Shown in pieces: positions 29,185-38,558 of a stretch of DNA of 64,000 bases (positions are counted from its first letter, which is position 1; each line of letters opens with the position of its first letter). The translations under genes and the position numbers were made by a program. A model generated the notes under the pieces. That model did not search any database and had not been told where the DNA came from. It saw nothing but the letters and a program-made list of their open reading frames with translations. Source of the stretch: Paracoccaceae bacterium (GTDB lineage Bacteria > Pseudomonadota > Alphaproteobacteria > Rhodobacterales > Rhodobacteraceae); contig SBGD01000061.1 in NCBI GenBank assembly GCA_006226775.1, positions 18,875 through 82,874 of the forward strand. Direction: 5' to 3'.

Positions 29185-30231
29185 TTGGCCGATCCCTCCG
29201 GCCTGATGCAGTCGGTGGTCGACGCGCTGCCGCAGCCGCTGGTGGTGATCGGCGCCGACGAACGCATCCTGCATGTCAACGCCCCGGGCCGCAAACTGGC
29301 CGGATCCGCCGCGGTGGGCCGGCATTTCATCACCGCTTTGCGCCAGCCCTCGCTGCTCGATGCGGTCGAGGCGACGCTGCGCGATGGCCAGCCGCGGCAG
29401 ACCAGCTTCCTGACCCGCGAGGGCAATCTCGACGTGACCTATGCCGTGCATTGCGCCGCGGTCGAGACCGGCGCGCGGCACGGGGTGATGCTGTCTTTCG
29501 AGGACATCACCCAGATCGAGACCGCGGCCCAGATGCGGCGCGATTTCGTCGCCAATGTCAGCCATGAGCTGAAGACCCCGCTGACCGCGCTGGTGGGCTT
29601 CATCGAGACCATCCTGCATGGCCCCGCGCGCGAGGATGCCACGGCGCGCGACCGCTTCCTGCGGATCATGGAATCCGAGGCCGAACGGATGAACCGGCTG
29701 GTGGGCGATCTGCTCTCGCTCAACCGGGTCGAGGCCTCCGAGCGGGTGCGGCCGACCGAGAGGATCGACCTTGGCGCGCTGGTGCGCGAGGGGCTGGGCG
29801 GGATGACCGGCATGGCCACGGCGGCGGGGCTGGAGATTGCCGCCGATCTGCCCGCCGCGCCGGTGCTTGTGCCGGGGGATGCCGACCAGTTGCGGCAGGT
29901 GCTGACCAACCTGGTGGAGAATGCCATCAAGTACGGCGCCGAGGGCGGGCAGATCGCGGTCACGCTGAGCCCGCCCGCCTTTCATCCCCGGATGCGCTGC
30001 GAGACGGTGGAGCTGACGGTGCGCGATTTCGGCGCGGGCTTCGACCCGGTGCATATTCCGCGGCTGACCGAGCGGTTCTATCGCGTCGATTCCCACCGCG
30101 CGCGCCAGCGGGGCGGCACCGGGCTGGGGCTGGCGATCGTCAAGCATATCGTCAGCCGCCACCGCGGCCGCATCCAGATCGAAGCCGCGCCGGGGCAGGG
30201 CGCGACCTTCCGGATTCTCCTGCCGGCCTGA
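29185..30231 (+). CDS. phoR: Phosphate regulon sensor histidine kinase, PhoR type, without membrane segments
   Basis: 348 residues from a TTG start. PAS domain at about residues 10-110, H-box FVANVSHELKTPLTALVGFIE, N-box LTNLVENAIKYG, G boxes FGAGFDPVHIPRLTERFYRVD and GGTGLGLAIVKHI. It would phosphorylate PhoB under phosphate limitation. Unlike E. coli PhoR, the protein begins directly with the PAS region and shows no hydrophobic helix, so it is predicted to be cytoplasmic. It is followed by a terminator and the Pho box of pstS. Confidence 0.88.
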   Translation: MADPSGLMQSVVDALPQPLVVIGADERILHVNAPGRKLAGSAAVGRHFITALRQPSLLDAVEATLRDGQPRQTSFLTREGNLDVTYAVHCAAVETGARHGVMLSFEDITQIETAAQMRRDFVANVSHELKTPLTALVGFIETILHGPAREDATARDRFLRIMESEAERMNRLVGDLLSLNRVEASERVRPTERIDLGALVREGLGGMTGMATAAGLEIAADLPAAPVLVPGDADQLRQVLTNLVENAIKYGAEGGQIAVTLSPPAFHPRMRCETVELTVRDFGAGFDPVHIPRLTERFYRVDSHRARQRGGTGLGLAIVKHIVSRHRGRIQIEAAPGQGATFRILLPA

Positions 30232-30251
30232 ACGGGTGCGGCGGCTTTTTT

Positions 30252-30273
30252 GCCCTGTGGGCGGGGTTTTTTC
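30252..30273 (+). terminator. Terminator after phoR
   Basis: GCCC-TGT-GGGC followed by GGGG and a run of T. It separates phoR transcription from the inducible pst operon. Confidence 0.6.
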
Positions 30274-30365
30274 GCCTGGGCGAAGTTCATGAAATCTCCG
30301 ATGTATCAGTTGGTTACGCCGCAAAGATGAACTTCCATCCGGACTTTTTTCGCGTTTCGGCCCGC

Positions 30366-30394
30366 CTGTCATGAAACCGTTACACAGGTGTCAC
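30366..30394 (+). promoter_or_regulatory. Pho box (three PhoB half-sites at 11-bp spacing)
   Basis: CTGTCAT (30366-30372), CCGTTAC (30377-30383) and GTGTCAC (30388-30394) repeat with exact 11-bp periodicity. This is the known PhoB-binding geometry (7-bp half-sites with 4-bp gaps). It lies 93 bp before pstS and marks the promoter as PhoB-controlled. Confidence 0.88.
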
Positions 30395-30487
30395 AAAACC
30401 ATAGCGCAAGCGAATTAGCACGGCGGCAGAGGACGTCGGCCCCGGATCACCCCGGCGGCGTCCCGTGACCGAGAACAGGAGCTTTTC

Positions 30488-31528
30488 ATGACTTTCGCGA
30501 AACAGACCGCCTCGATACTGGCGATTGTTGCCGTTTCCGCAACCAGTGCCGCCGCGCGTGACAATGTGCAGGTCGCCGGGTCCTCGACCGTGCTGCCCTA
30601 TGCCTCGATCGTCGCCCAATTGTTCGGCGAGAACACCGATTTCCCCACCCCGGTGATCGAATCCGGCGGATCCTCGGCGGGGCTCAAGCGCTTTTGCGAA
30701 GGGGTCGGCGAAAACACCCTCGACGTGGCCAATGCCAGCCGCCGGATCCGCGACCGGGAAATCGCGGCCTGCGCCGAGAACGGCGTGACCGGGATCATCG
30801 AGGTGCGCATCGGCTATGACGGCATCGTCTTTGCCTCGCAGCGCCAGGGCCCCGGGTTCACCGCCTTCACGCCGGCGGATATCTTCAATGCCCTGGGCGC
30901 GAAGGTGCTCAAGGACGGCGCGATCACCGACAACCCGCATCGGACCTGGGCCGAGGCCAACGCCGATCTGCCGCAGGTCGAGATCGCCGCCTTCATCCCG
31001 GGCACCAAGCACGGCACCCGCGAGGTCTTCGAGGAAAAGGTGCTGCTGGTCGGCTGCGAGGCGACCGGCGCGCTGGATGCGATGATTGCAAGCGGCATGA
31101 GCCGGGACGCGGCGGAAGACGCCTGTCTCGACGTGCGCCAGGACGGAAGATCAGTGGATATCGACGGCGATTACACCGAGACGCTGGCGCGCATCGACGC
31201 CAATCCCGAGGGCGTCGGGGTCTTTGGTCTGGCGTTCTATGAGAACAATGCCGACCGGCTGAAGGTGGCCACCATGGGCGGCGTCGCGCCCACCACCGAG
31301 ACCATCTCGAGCGGGCAATACCCGGTGTCGCGCCCGCTCTATTTCTACCTCAAGAAGGCGCATATCGGCGTGATCCCGGGGCTGAAGGACTACGCGCAGT
31401 TCTTCGTGCATGACCAGATCGCCGGTCCGGGCGGCCCGCTGGCCAATTACGGCCTGGTGGCCGACCCTGACCTGGCCAAGACCCGGGCGCGGATCGAGGG
31501 CGAAGTCACCATGGACAGCGGGATCTGA
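30488..31528 (+). CDS. pstS: Phosphate ABC transporter substrate-binding protein
   Basis: 346 residues with a signal peptide (MTFAKQTASILAIVAVSATSAAA). The phosphate-binding loop VAGSSTVLPYASIVAQ and VIESGGSSAGLKRFCEG are typical of the PstS/PBP-like family. It captures phosphate in the periplasm for PstCA. ATG 30488 follows ACAGGAGC. First gene of the operon driven by the Pho box. Confidence 0.95.
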   Translation: MTFAKQTASILAIVAVSATSAAARDNVQVAGSSTVLPYASIVAQLFGENTDFPTPVIESGGSSAGLKRFCEGVGENTLDVANASRRIRDREIAACAENGVTGIIEVRIGYDGIVFASQRQGPGFTAFTPADIFNALGAKVLKDGAITDNPHRTWAEANADLPQVEIAAFIPGTKHGTREVFEEKVLLVGCEATGALDAMIASGMSRDAAEDACLDVRQDGRSVDIDGDYTETLARIDANPEGVGVFGLAFYENNADRLKVATMGGVAPTTETISSGQYPVSRPLYFYLKKAHIGVIPGLKDYAQFFVHDQIAGPGGPLANYGLVADPDLAKTRARIEGEVTMDSGI

Positions 31529-31592
31529 GGCGCTGTCCCGGGGCGGCCATGGCGCCGCCCCGGGGGTTCTTGCATCACGCGAAGGGGGCAAC

Positions 31593-33053
31593 ATGGCGGT
31601 ATTCTGGCTGATCGGGATCGTGCTGGCACTGGCCGCGGCGGGCCTTGTGCTGGGCCGGGCGCGGGCGCTGGCCTGCGTCGGGGGCGATGCGCGTGGGCTG
31701 CATTCGCGGCCGGTTTATCACGGCTGGACCGTGGCGGTGGCGGTGCTGGGGCCGGTGGGCCTGGTGCTGACCTTCTGGCTGCTGGTGCAGCCGCTTTACG
31801 TTGGCGCGGTGGTCTCGGCGATGCTGGGCGACAGCGCGGACCCGCGCGGGCTTTTGCTGGCCGAGGTGCGCCGCGCGGCGGAGGGGTTGGAGGCGGCGGT
31901 CGAAACCGGCGTGATCCCCGCGGCGCTGGCCGAGGACGCCCGGGCGGATGCGGCGGAGATCACCCGGCGGCTGAAGGCGGCAGGCCAGGTCGTGACCTCG
32001 GACCTGACCGCGCCGGTGCTGCGCGCCGCGCAACGCACCCTCGCGCTGAACGCCTCCGGCGACCGCGCCATGGCCGGGGTGGTGCTGGCGGTGGCGCTGG
32101 CCGGGCTGGTGCTGGCGCTGCGCCGGATCGCGCCGGCCTTCCGCGCCCGCCCCGTGGTCGAGCGCGACCTGCGCGCGCTGCTGATCGCGGCGGCCTCGAT
32201 CGCCGTGCTGACCACCCTGGGCATCGTGCTGTCGCTGGTCTTCAATACCGTCGGTTTCTTTCGGCTTTACCCGGCGGCGGAGTTCTTCACCGGGCTCGAC
32301 TGGGCGCCGAGTTTCTCGGGCCGGGGCGGGGCCTCGGATCTGGGCGTGCTGCCCTTGCTGTGGGGGACGCTCTACATTTCCGTCGTCGCATTGGCGGTGG
32401 CGGTGCCGATCGGCCTTTTCGCCGCGATCTACCTCAGCGAATATGCGGCTCCCCGGTTCCGCGCCCTGGCCAAGCCGCTGCTCGAGGTGCTGGCGGGGAT
32501 ACCGACCATCGTCTACGGGCTCTTTGCGCTGCTGACGGTGGGCCCGCTCCTGATGCGCGTTTTCGGCGAGGCGGGGCTGGGCTGGATGCAGTCGGGCACC
32601 GCGGTGATAACCGCCGGGCTGGTGATGGGCATCATGCTGATCCCCTTTGTCAGCTCGCTGTCCGACGACATCATCAGCGCCGTGCCGCAGGCGCTGCGCG
32701 ACGGATCCTACGGGCTTGGCGCCACCCGCTCCGAGACCATCCGGCAGGTGGTGCTGCCCGCGGCCCTGCCGGGCATCGTCGGCGCCATCCTGCTGGCCGC
32801 CAGCCGCGCCATCGGCGAGACGATGATCGTCGTGCTGGGGGCAGGGGCGGCGGCAAGGCTCTCGCTCAACCCCTTCGAGGCGATGACCACGGTGACCGCC
32901 AAGATCGTCAGCCAGTTGACCGGCGACGCCGATTTCGCCTCGCCCGAGGCGCTGGTCGCCTTCGCGCTGGGCATGACGCTTTTCGTGCTGACGCTGGGAC
33001 TGAACGTCGTGGCCCTTGTCATCGTGCGCAGATACCGGGAGCATTACGAGTGA
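31593..33053 (+). CDS. pstC: Phosphate ABC transporter permease PstC
   Basis: 486 residues, longer than E. coli PstC because of an N-terminal extension of about 200 residues with two hydrophobic segments and a helical periplasmic part. This long form is usual in alphaproteobacteria. The permease core contains LWGTLYISVVALAVAVPIGLFAAIYLSEY and the ATPase-contact loop ALRDGSYGLGATRSETIRQVVLPAALPGI. One-base overlap with pstA. Confidence 0.93.
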   Translation: MAVFWLIGIVLALAAAGLVLGRARALACVGGDARGLHSRPVYHGWTVAVAVLGPVGLVLTFWLLVQPLYVGAVVSAMLGDSADPRGLLLAEVRRAAEGLEAAVETGVIPAALAEDARADAAEITRRLKAAGQVVTSDLTAPVLRAAQRTLALNASGDRAMAGVVLAVALAGLVLALRRIAPAFRARPVVERDLRALLIAAASIAVLTTLGIVLSLVFNTVGFFRLYPAAEFFTGLDWAPSFSGRGGASDLGVLPLLWGTLYISVVALAVAVPIGLFAAIYLSEYAAPRFRALAKPLLEVLAGIPTIVYGLFALLTVGPLLMRVFGEAGLGWMQSGTAVITAGLVMGIMLIPFVSSLSDDIISAVPQALRDGSYGLGATRSETIRQVVLPAALPGIVGAILLAASRAIGETMIVVLGAGAAARLSLNPFEAMTTVTAKIVSQLTGDADFASPEALVAFALGMTLFVLTLGLNVVALVIVRRYREHYE

Positions 33054-34375
33054 TGACCGACATGAACCCTGACAAGGCGCGCAGGAGCGCCTCGCTGCAC
33101 CGGCCCGATGCGCGCACGAGGCGCCGCAATGCCGCCGAGAAACGGTTCCGCGCCTGTGGCCTGGCGGCGATCCTTCTGGGGCTGTTCTTCCTGCTGGTGC
33201 TGGTGGCGACGATCCTGCGCAATGGCGCGCCGGCCTTCACGCGCACGGTGCTGGAGATCGAGCTGACCCTGAGCCCGGCGCAGGTCGATGCCGCCGAGGC
33301 CGAGGTCTTCAAGACCCGCGCCTATGCGCAGCTGTTCATCGCCGCGCTGCAAGACCAGCTCGAGACGCGCGGGCTGGACGTGGCCTTCGACGCTGGGGCG
33401 CTGGAGCGGATCGTCGGCCAACCCGGCGGCACGATCCGCGCGCATTTCCAGGCCAACCCGGGCCAGATCGGCGAGCCGGTGGTCTTCGAGCTTGCCGCAT
33501 CGTCGCGGGTCGACGGCTATTTCAACGGGCGGGTGAGTCGGGCGACCTTGCAGGACAGCCGCTTCCTGCAGGCCTCCGACCTCGACCTCGTCGATGCGCT
33601 GGCGGATGCGGGCATCCTGCGCCGTGCCTTCAATCTGACCTTCCTGACCGGCGCGGATTCCGGTGTCGACAACCCCGGCGGCGCGGGCATCGGCGCGGCC
33701 CTGGTGGGGTCGGTCTACATGATGTTCGTGGTGCTGGCGCTGGCGCTGCCCATCGGCATCGCGGCCTCGATCCATCTCGAGGAATTCGCACCGAAAAACC
33801 GCGTCACCGACCTGATCGAGGTGACGATCTCGAACCTCGCGGCGGTGCCCTCGATCGTCTTCGGCATCCTCGGCCTCGCGGTCTTCATCCAGGTCCTGCA
33901 CCTGCCGCAATCGGCGCCGCTGGTCGGCGGGCTGGTGCTGACGCTGATGACCCTGCCGACGATCATCATCTCGACGCGGGCGGCGCTGAAGGCCGTGCCG
34001 CCCTCGGTCCGCGATGCGGCGCTGGGGGTCGGGGCCTCGCAGATGCAGGCGGTGTTTCACCATGTCCTGCCCTTGGCCATGCCCGGCATCCTGACCGGCA
34101 CCATCATCGGGCTGGCGCAGGCATTGGGCGAGACCGCGCCGCTCTTGCTGATCGGCATGGTGGGCTTCGTGGCGCGGGGCTACCCCGAGGGCGTCGTCGC
34201 GGGCTTTACCGAGCCCAATTCCGCCATGCCCGCCCAGATCTATACCTGGGCGGCGCGGGCGGATGCGGGATTTTACGACAAGGCCTGGGGCGGGATCATC
34301 GTCCTGCTGGTCTTTCTGCTGACCATGAACCTGATCGCCATCCTGCTGCGCCGCAGGTTCGAGCGCCGCTGGTAG
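33053..34375 (+). CDS. pstA: Phosphate ABC transporter permease PstA
   Basis: 440 residues, again the long alphaproteobacterial form with a large periplasmic N-terminal insert (about residues 60-200). The permease core has [29 protein letters not shown] and the EAA-type loop [29 protein letters not shown]. Its ATG overlaps the pstC stop by one base; a second ATG at 33062 is a possible alternative. Confidence 0.93.
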   Translation: MTDMNPDKARRSASLHRPDARTRRRNAAEKRFRACGLAAILLGLFFLLVLVATILRNGAPAFTRTVLEIELTLSPAQVDAAEAEVFKTRAYAQLFIAALQDQLETRGLDVAFDAGALERIVGQPGGTIRAHFQANPGQIGEPVVFELAASSRVDGYFNGRVSRATLQDSRFLQASDLDLVDALADAGILRRAFNLTFLTGADSGVDNPGGAGIGAALVGSVYMMFVVLALALPIGIAASIHLEEFAPKNRVTDLIEVTISNLAAVPSIVFGILGLAVFIQVLHLPQSAPLVGGLVLTLMTLPTIIISTRAALKAVPPSVRDAALGVGASQMQAVFHHVLPLAMPGILTGTIIGLAQALGETAPLLLIGMVGFVARGYPEGVVAGFTEPNSAMPAQIYTWAARADAGFYDKAWGGIIVLLVFLLTMNLIAILLRRRFERRW

Positions 34376-34398
34376 GCGGCCCGCAAAGGAGTACACCG

Positions 34399-35211
34399 AT
34401 GTTCGACGCGCCTCACCCGACCCTGGCCACCCCGACGACGCCGCCGACCCGGACCGACCCCAAGATCGCCGCCTGCAATGTCGACGTGCATTACGGCACG
34501 ACCCATGCGCTGCGCGATGTCAGCGTCGAGATCGAGGACCGGACGGTGACCGCCTTCATCGGCCCCTCGGGCTGTGGCAAATCCACCTTCCTGCGTTGCC
34601 TGAACCGGATGAACGACACCATCGACAGCGCCCGGGTGACCGGCGTGATCCTGCTCGATGGCGAGGACATCCACGACAGGCGCGTCGATCCGGTGCAATT
34701 GCGCGCGCGGGTGGGGATGGTGTTTCAGAAGCCCAACCCCTTTCCCAAGTCGATCTATGACAATATCGCCTATGGCCCGCGCATTCACGGGCTGGCGCGC
34801 AGCAAGGCGGATCTGGACGGGATCGTCGAGCGCGCGCTGCGCCGCGGCGCGATCTGGGAGGAGGTCAAGGACCGGCTTCAGGCCTCGGGCACGGGCCTCT
34901 CGGGCGGCCAGCAGCAGCGCTTGTGCATCGCGCGCGCGATTGCCACCGAGCCGGAGGTGCTGTTGATGGACGAGCCCTGTTCGGCGCTCGACCCGATTGC
35001 CACCGCCCAGGTCGAGGAGTTGATCGACGAGTTGCGCGCCAGCTATTCGGTGGTGATCGTGACCCATTCCATGCAACAGGCCGCAAGGGTGAGCCAGAAA
35101 ACCGCCTTCTTTCACATGGGCCGGCTGGTGGAGTATGACGCGACCTCGAAGATCTTCACCAACCCCGAAGATGCGCGTACCGAAAGCTATATCACCGGCC
35201 GGATCGGCTGA
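34399..35211 (+). CDS. pstB: Phosphate ABC transporter ATPase PstB
   Basis: 270 residues. Walker [20 protein letters not shown] is diagnostic for PstB. The signature [17 protein letters not shown] and Walker [17 protein letters not shown] follow, then [18 protein letters not shown]. Drives the PstCA channel. AAAGGAG lies upstream of the ATG. Confidence 0.97.
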   Translation: MFDAPHPTLATPTTPPTRTDPKIAACNVDVHYGTTHALRDVSVEIEDRTVTAFIGPSGCGKSTFLRCLNRMNDTIDSARVTGVILLDGEDIHDRRVDPVQLRARVGMVFQKPNPFPKSIYDNIAYGPRIHGLARSKADLDGIVERALRRGAIWEEVKDRLQASGTGLSGGQQQRLCIARAIATEPEVLLMDEPCSALDPIATAQVEELIDELRASYSVVIVTHSMQQAARVSQKTAFFHMGRLVEYDATSKIFTNPEDARTESYITGRIG

Positions 35212-35225
35212 GGGAAAGACCAGGG

Positions 35226-35945
35226 ATGAGTGAACATATCGCCAGCGCCTTCGACCGCGACCTCGACGCGCTGCAGGCGCAGATCATGAAGATGGGCGGG
35301 CTGGTCGAACAGGCGATCCGCGACGCCATGCAGGCGCTCGACACCCGCGACGAGGAACTGAGCGAAGCGGTGCGCGCGGGCGACAAGGTCATCGACGCGC
35401 TCGACGAGACGCTCCACCAGGACGCCGCGCGCATGATCGCCCTGCGCGCGCCGACGGCCATCGACCTGCGGGTGATCCTGTCGGTGATGAAGATCGCCTC
35501 GGACCTCGAGCGGATCGGCGACCTGGCCAAGAACCTGGCCAAGCGCAACTCGGTGCTGATGCAGCTGACGGTGATCGACGGCGCCACCGCCGCGCTGCGC
35601 CGCATGGCGCGCGAGGTCGAGCTGATGCTGAAGGACGCGCTCGACGCCTATATCCAGCGCGATGCGGGCCTGGCGCGCGACGTAATCGCGCGCGACCGCG
35701 ATGTCGACCGGATGTACAATGCCACCTTCCGCGAGTTCCTGACCTTCATGATGGAGGATCCGCGCAATATCACCGCCTGCATGCACCTGCATTTCATCGC
35801 CAAGAACATCGAGCGGATGGGCGACCACGTGACCTCGGTCGCCGAACAGCTGGTGTTCCTGGTCGATGGCGCAATGCCCGAAGCGCGCGAGAAGGGCGAC
35901 CAGACCTCGGTCGACCGGGCGCTGTCGCCGCAGGTGGGGGAATAG
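35226..35945 (+). CDS. phoU: Phosphate transport system regulator PhoU
   Basis: 239 residues. Two PhoU repeats of helical bundles (first about residues 15-100, second 118-205) with conserved DLRVILSVMKIASDLERIGDLAKN and HLHFIAKNIERMGDHVTSVAE metal/phosphate-signal motifs. It links PstB status to PhoR. The gene ends 2 bp before phoB. Confidence 0.96.
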   Translation: MSEHIASAFDRDLDALQAQIMKMGGLVEQAIRDAMQALDTRDEELSEAVRAGDKVIDALDETLHQDAARMIALRAPTAIDLRVILSVMKIASDLERIGDLAKNLAKRNSVLMQLTVIDGATAALRRMAREVELMLKDALDAYIQRDAGLARDVIARDRDVDRMYNATFREFLTFMMEDPRNITACMHLHFIAKNIERMGDHVTSVAEQLVFLVDGAMPEAREKGDQTSVDRALSPQVGE

Positions 35946-35947
35946 CG

Positions 35948-36637
35948 ATGTCGGCAGATCAACCCCTGGTCCTGGTGGTCGAGGATGAACCGGCCCAGCG
36001 CGAGATCCTGTCCTACAACCTGGAGGCCGAGGGCTTTCGCGTGGCGCGCGCCGGGGACGGCGAACAGGCGCTGCTGCTGGTGCGCGAGGAGGCGCCGGAC
36101 CTGATCCTGCTGGACTGGATGCTGCCCCATGTCTCGGGGATCGAGGTCTGCCGGCGGCTGAAGACCCGGCCCGAGACCCGCGCGGTGCCGGTGATCATGC
36201 TCTCGGCCCGGGCCGAGGAGGTGGACAGGGTGCGCGGGCTGGAGACCGGCGCCGATGACTACGTGGTCAAGCCCTACTCGGTGATCGAACTGATGGCGCG
36301 GGTGCGCGCCCAGCTGCGCCGCACCCGGCCCGCGGCGGTGGGCGAGCGGCTGGAATTCCGCGACATCGTGCTGGACGGCGAAACCCACCGGGTGAGCCGG
36401 GGCGCGCAGCCGCTGAAGCTGGGGCCGACCGAGTTCCGCCTGCTGTGCACCTTCATGGAGAAGCCGGGCCGGGTCTGGACGCGCGCGCAATTGCTGGACC
36501 GGGTCTGGGGGCGGGACATCCATGTCGACAGCCGCACGGTCGACGTGCATATCGGGAGATTGCGCAAGGCGCTTTGTGCGCATGGCGGCGAGGATCCGCT
36601 GCGCACGGTGCGCGGCGCGGGCTATGCGCTAGGCTGA
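35948..36637 (+). CDS. phoB: Phosphate response regulator PhoB
   Basis: 229 residues. Receiver domain (residues 1-120) with the acidic pair ED at 11-12, phospho-acceptor Asp in LILLDWMLPHVSG and Lys in VVKPYS. The C-terminal OmpR-type winged helix (KLGPTEFRLLCTFMEKPGRVWTRAQLLDRVWG and RTVDVHIGRLRKAL) binds Pho boxes such as that before pstS, so the operon is autoregulated. Confidence 0.96.
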   Translation: MSADQPLVLVVEDEPAQREILSYNLEAEGFRVARAGDGEQALLLVREEAPDLILLDWMLPHVSGIEVCRRLKTRPETRAVPVIMLSARAEEVDRVRGLETGADDYVVKPYSVIELMARVRAQLRRTRPAAVGERLEFRDIVLDGETHRVSRGAQPLKLGPTEFRLLCTFMEKPGRVWTRAQLLDRVWGRDIHVDSRTVDVHIGRLRKALCAHGGEDPLRTVRGAGYALG

Positions 36638-36670
36638 CGGGCCGATGACGCCTGCAAGGGCGGAAGAGGG

Positions 36671-36716
36671 GCTCTTCAAGCCCTTGCGGGCCTTCATCGC
36701 CTCCGGGCCCGGGCCG
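36671..36716 (+). repeat. Copy 2 of a 46-nt dispersed repeat
   Basis: Matches the minus strand of 18908-18953 along its whole length with few substitutions, around the inverted core AAGCCCTTGCGGGC. It lies in the 165-bp spacer between phoB and the glutaryl-CoA dehydrogenase gene. Confidence 0.55.
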
Positions 36717-36802
36717 CGGAATATGATCAAATACAGGTTTTCCTCCGCCCCGCGCTTGCGCTAGGATCGCGCCAACCGCAACTGCTGCTGGAGCCCTGCC
36801 TC

Positions 36803-38029
36803 ATGTCCGCTCTCGATGCCTCCCCGCTGAAACCCAAGGACGCGCCCGATCTCGGCCCCTTCGACTGGTCCGATCCGCTGCGTCTGTCCGACCAGTTGAC
36901 CGAGGAAGAGCGCATGGTGGCCGAGGCCGCCCGCACCTATGCCCAGGACAGGCTGGCGCCGCGGGTGATCGACGCCTACGAGGAAGAGACCGTGGAGCCG
37001 GAGATCTTCCGCGAGATGGGCGCGATGGGCCTGCTTGGCACCACCATCCCCGAGGCCTATGGCGGGATCGGCGCGGGCTATGTCACCTATGGCCTTGTCG
37101 CGCGCGAGATCGAGCGCATCGACAGCGGCTATCGGTCGATGATGTCGGTGCAATCCAGCCTGGTGATGTATCCGATCTTTGCCTATGGCACCGAGGAACA
37201 GCGGCAGAAATACCTGCCGAAACTGGCCAGCGGCGAATGGATCGGCTGTTTCGGGCTGACCGAGCCCGATGCCGGATCCGACCCCGGCGGCATGAAGACC
37301 CGCGCCGTCAAGACCGAGGGCGGCTATCGGCTGAGCGGGTCCAAGATGTGGATCTCGAATGCGCCGATCGCCGATGTCTTTGTGGTCTGGGCCAAGTCCG
37401 AGGCGCATGACGGCAAGATCAAGGGCTTCGTGATCGAGAAGGGCGCCAAGGGGCTCTCGGCGCCGAAGATCGGCAAGAAGCTGTCGCTGCGCACCTCGGT
37501 CACCGGCGAGATCGTGCTGGACGGGGTCGAGGTCGGCGAGGACGCGCTTTTGCCCAATGTTTCGGGCCTCAAGGGACCCTTCGGGTGCCTGAACCGCGCG
37601 CGCTATGGCATTGCCTGGGGCGTCATGGGGGCGGCGGAGTTTTGTTGGCACGCCGCAAGGGCTTACGGGCTGGACCGCAAGCAGTTCGGCAAGCCCATCG
37701 GCGGCACGCAGCTGTTCCAGAAGAAACTCGCCGACATGCAGACCGAGATCACCCTGGGCCTGCAGGCCGCGCTGCAGGTCGGGCGGCTGATGGACGAGGC
37801 CCGCGCCGCGCCCGAGATGATCTCGCTCATCAAGCGCAACAACTGCGGCAAGGCGCTCGACATTGCCCGCATGGCCCGCGACATGCACGGCGGCAACGGC
37901 ATCTCCGGCGAGTTCCAGGTGATCCGCCACATGGTCAACCTCGAGACCGTGAACACCTATGAAGGCACCCATGACGTGCATGCCCTGATCCTGGGCCGCG
38001 CGCAAACCGGGGTGCAGGCGTTCTTCTGA
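36803..38029 (+). CDS. gcdH: Glutaryl-CoA dehydrogenase
   Basis: 408 residues of the acyl-CoA dehydrogenase fold. Converts glutaryl-CoA to crotonyl-CoA and CO2 with FAD in lysine/tryptophan degradation. GCDH-like stretches include [34 protein letters not shown] and [17 protein letters not shown]. The catalytic Glu lies in [20 protein letters not shown] near the C-terminus. No other genes of that pathway are near. The spacer before it contains a dispersed repeat. Confidence 0.92.
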   Translation: MSALDASPLKPKDAPDLGPFDWSDPLRLSDQLTEEERMVAEAARTYAQDRLAPRVIDAYEEETVEPEIFREMGAMGLLGTTIPEAYGGIGAGYVTYGLVAREIERIDSGYRSMMSVQSSLVMYPIFAYGTEEQRQKYLPKLASGEWIGCFGLTEPDAGSDPGGMKTRAVKTEGGYRLSGSKMWISNAPIADVFVVWAKSEAHDGKIKGFVIEKGAKGLSAPKIGKKLSLRTSVTGEIVLDGVEVGEDALLPNVSGLKGPFGCLNRARYGIAWGVMGAAEFCWHAARAYGLDRKQFGKPIGGTQLFQKKLADMQTEITLGLQAALQVGRLMDEARAAPEMISLIKRNNCGKALDIARMARDMHGGNGISGEFQVIRHMVNLETVNTYEGTHDVHALILGRAQTGVQAFF

Positions 38030-38057
38030 TGCCCATCCCAGACCCGGAGGTTCCGCA

Positions 38058-38489
38058 ATGCTGCGCAATATCGATCCCGTCCTGACGCCCGATCTGCTCT
38101 ACGCCCTGCGCGCCATGGGCCATGGCGACGTGATCGCCATCGTCGACGCCAATTTCCCCGGCGAAAGCGCCGGGCCGCAATGCATCCGGCTCGACGGGGT
38201 CAGCGCCACCGATGCGCTGCGCGCGATCCTCAGCCTGATGCCGCTCGACACCTTCGTCGACGATCCGGCCCGGGTGATGCAGGTGGTGGGCGATCCCGAG
38301 GCGGTGCCCGAGATCGTCGGGGAGTTCCAGGCCATCATCGACGCGACCGCCGACACCCCGGCGCGGATCACCGGCGTCGAGCGCTTTGCCTTCTATGACC
38401 GGGCCGAAGCCGCCTTTGCCATCGTCCAGACCGGCGAGCGGCGGCTTTACGGCAATATCCTGCTGACCAAGGGCGTGGTCGCGCCCTGA
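38058..38489 (+). CDS. RbsD/FucU-family sugar mutarotase
   Basis: 143 residues. The N-terminal LTPDLLYALRAMGHGDVIAIVDANFP is the signature of the RbsD/FucU family, which interconverts anomers of ribose or fucose. The C-terminal RLYGNILLTKGVV is also typical. FucU-like length and features suggest an L-fucose mutarotase, but no fucose genes are adjacent. It follows gcdH by 28 bp. Confidence 0.85.
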   Translation: MLRNIDPVLTPDLLYALRAMGHGDVIAIVDANFPGESAGPQCIRLDGVSATDALRAILSLMPLDTFVDDPARVMQVVGDPEAVPEIVGEFQAIIDATADTPARITGVERFAFYDRAEAAFAIVQTGERRLYGNILLTKGVVAP

Positions 38490-38518
38490 GACGCTGCAGG
38501 AGCGATCGGAAACAGCCG

Positions 38519-38540
38519 CCCCGGCCTTGCGCCGGGGCCT
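38519..38540. terminator. Terminator between convergent genes
   Basis: CCCCGGC (38519-38525), loop CTTGC, GCCGGGG (38531-38537). It lies between the mutarotase gene and the convergent secreted-protein gene. No long T-run is present. Confidence 0.5.
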
Positions 38541-38558
38541 CTGCGCCACACCTGCCTC

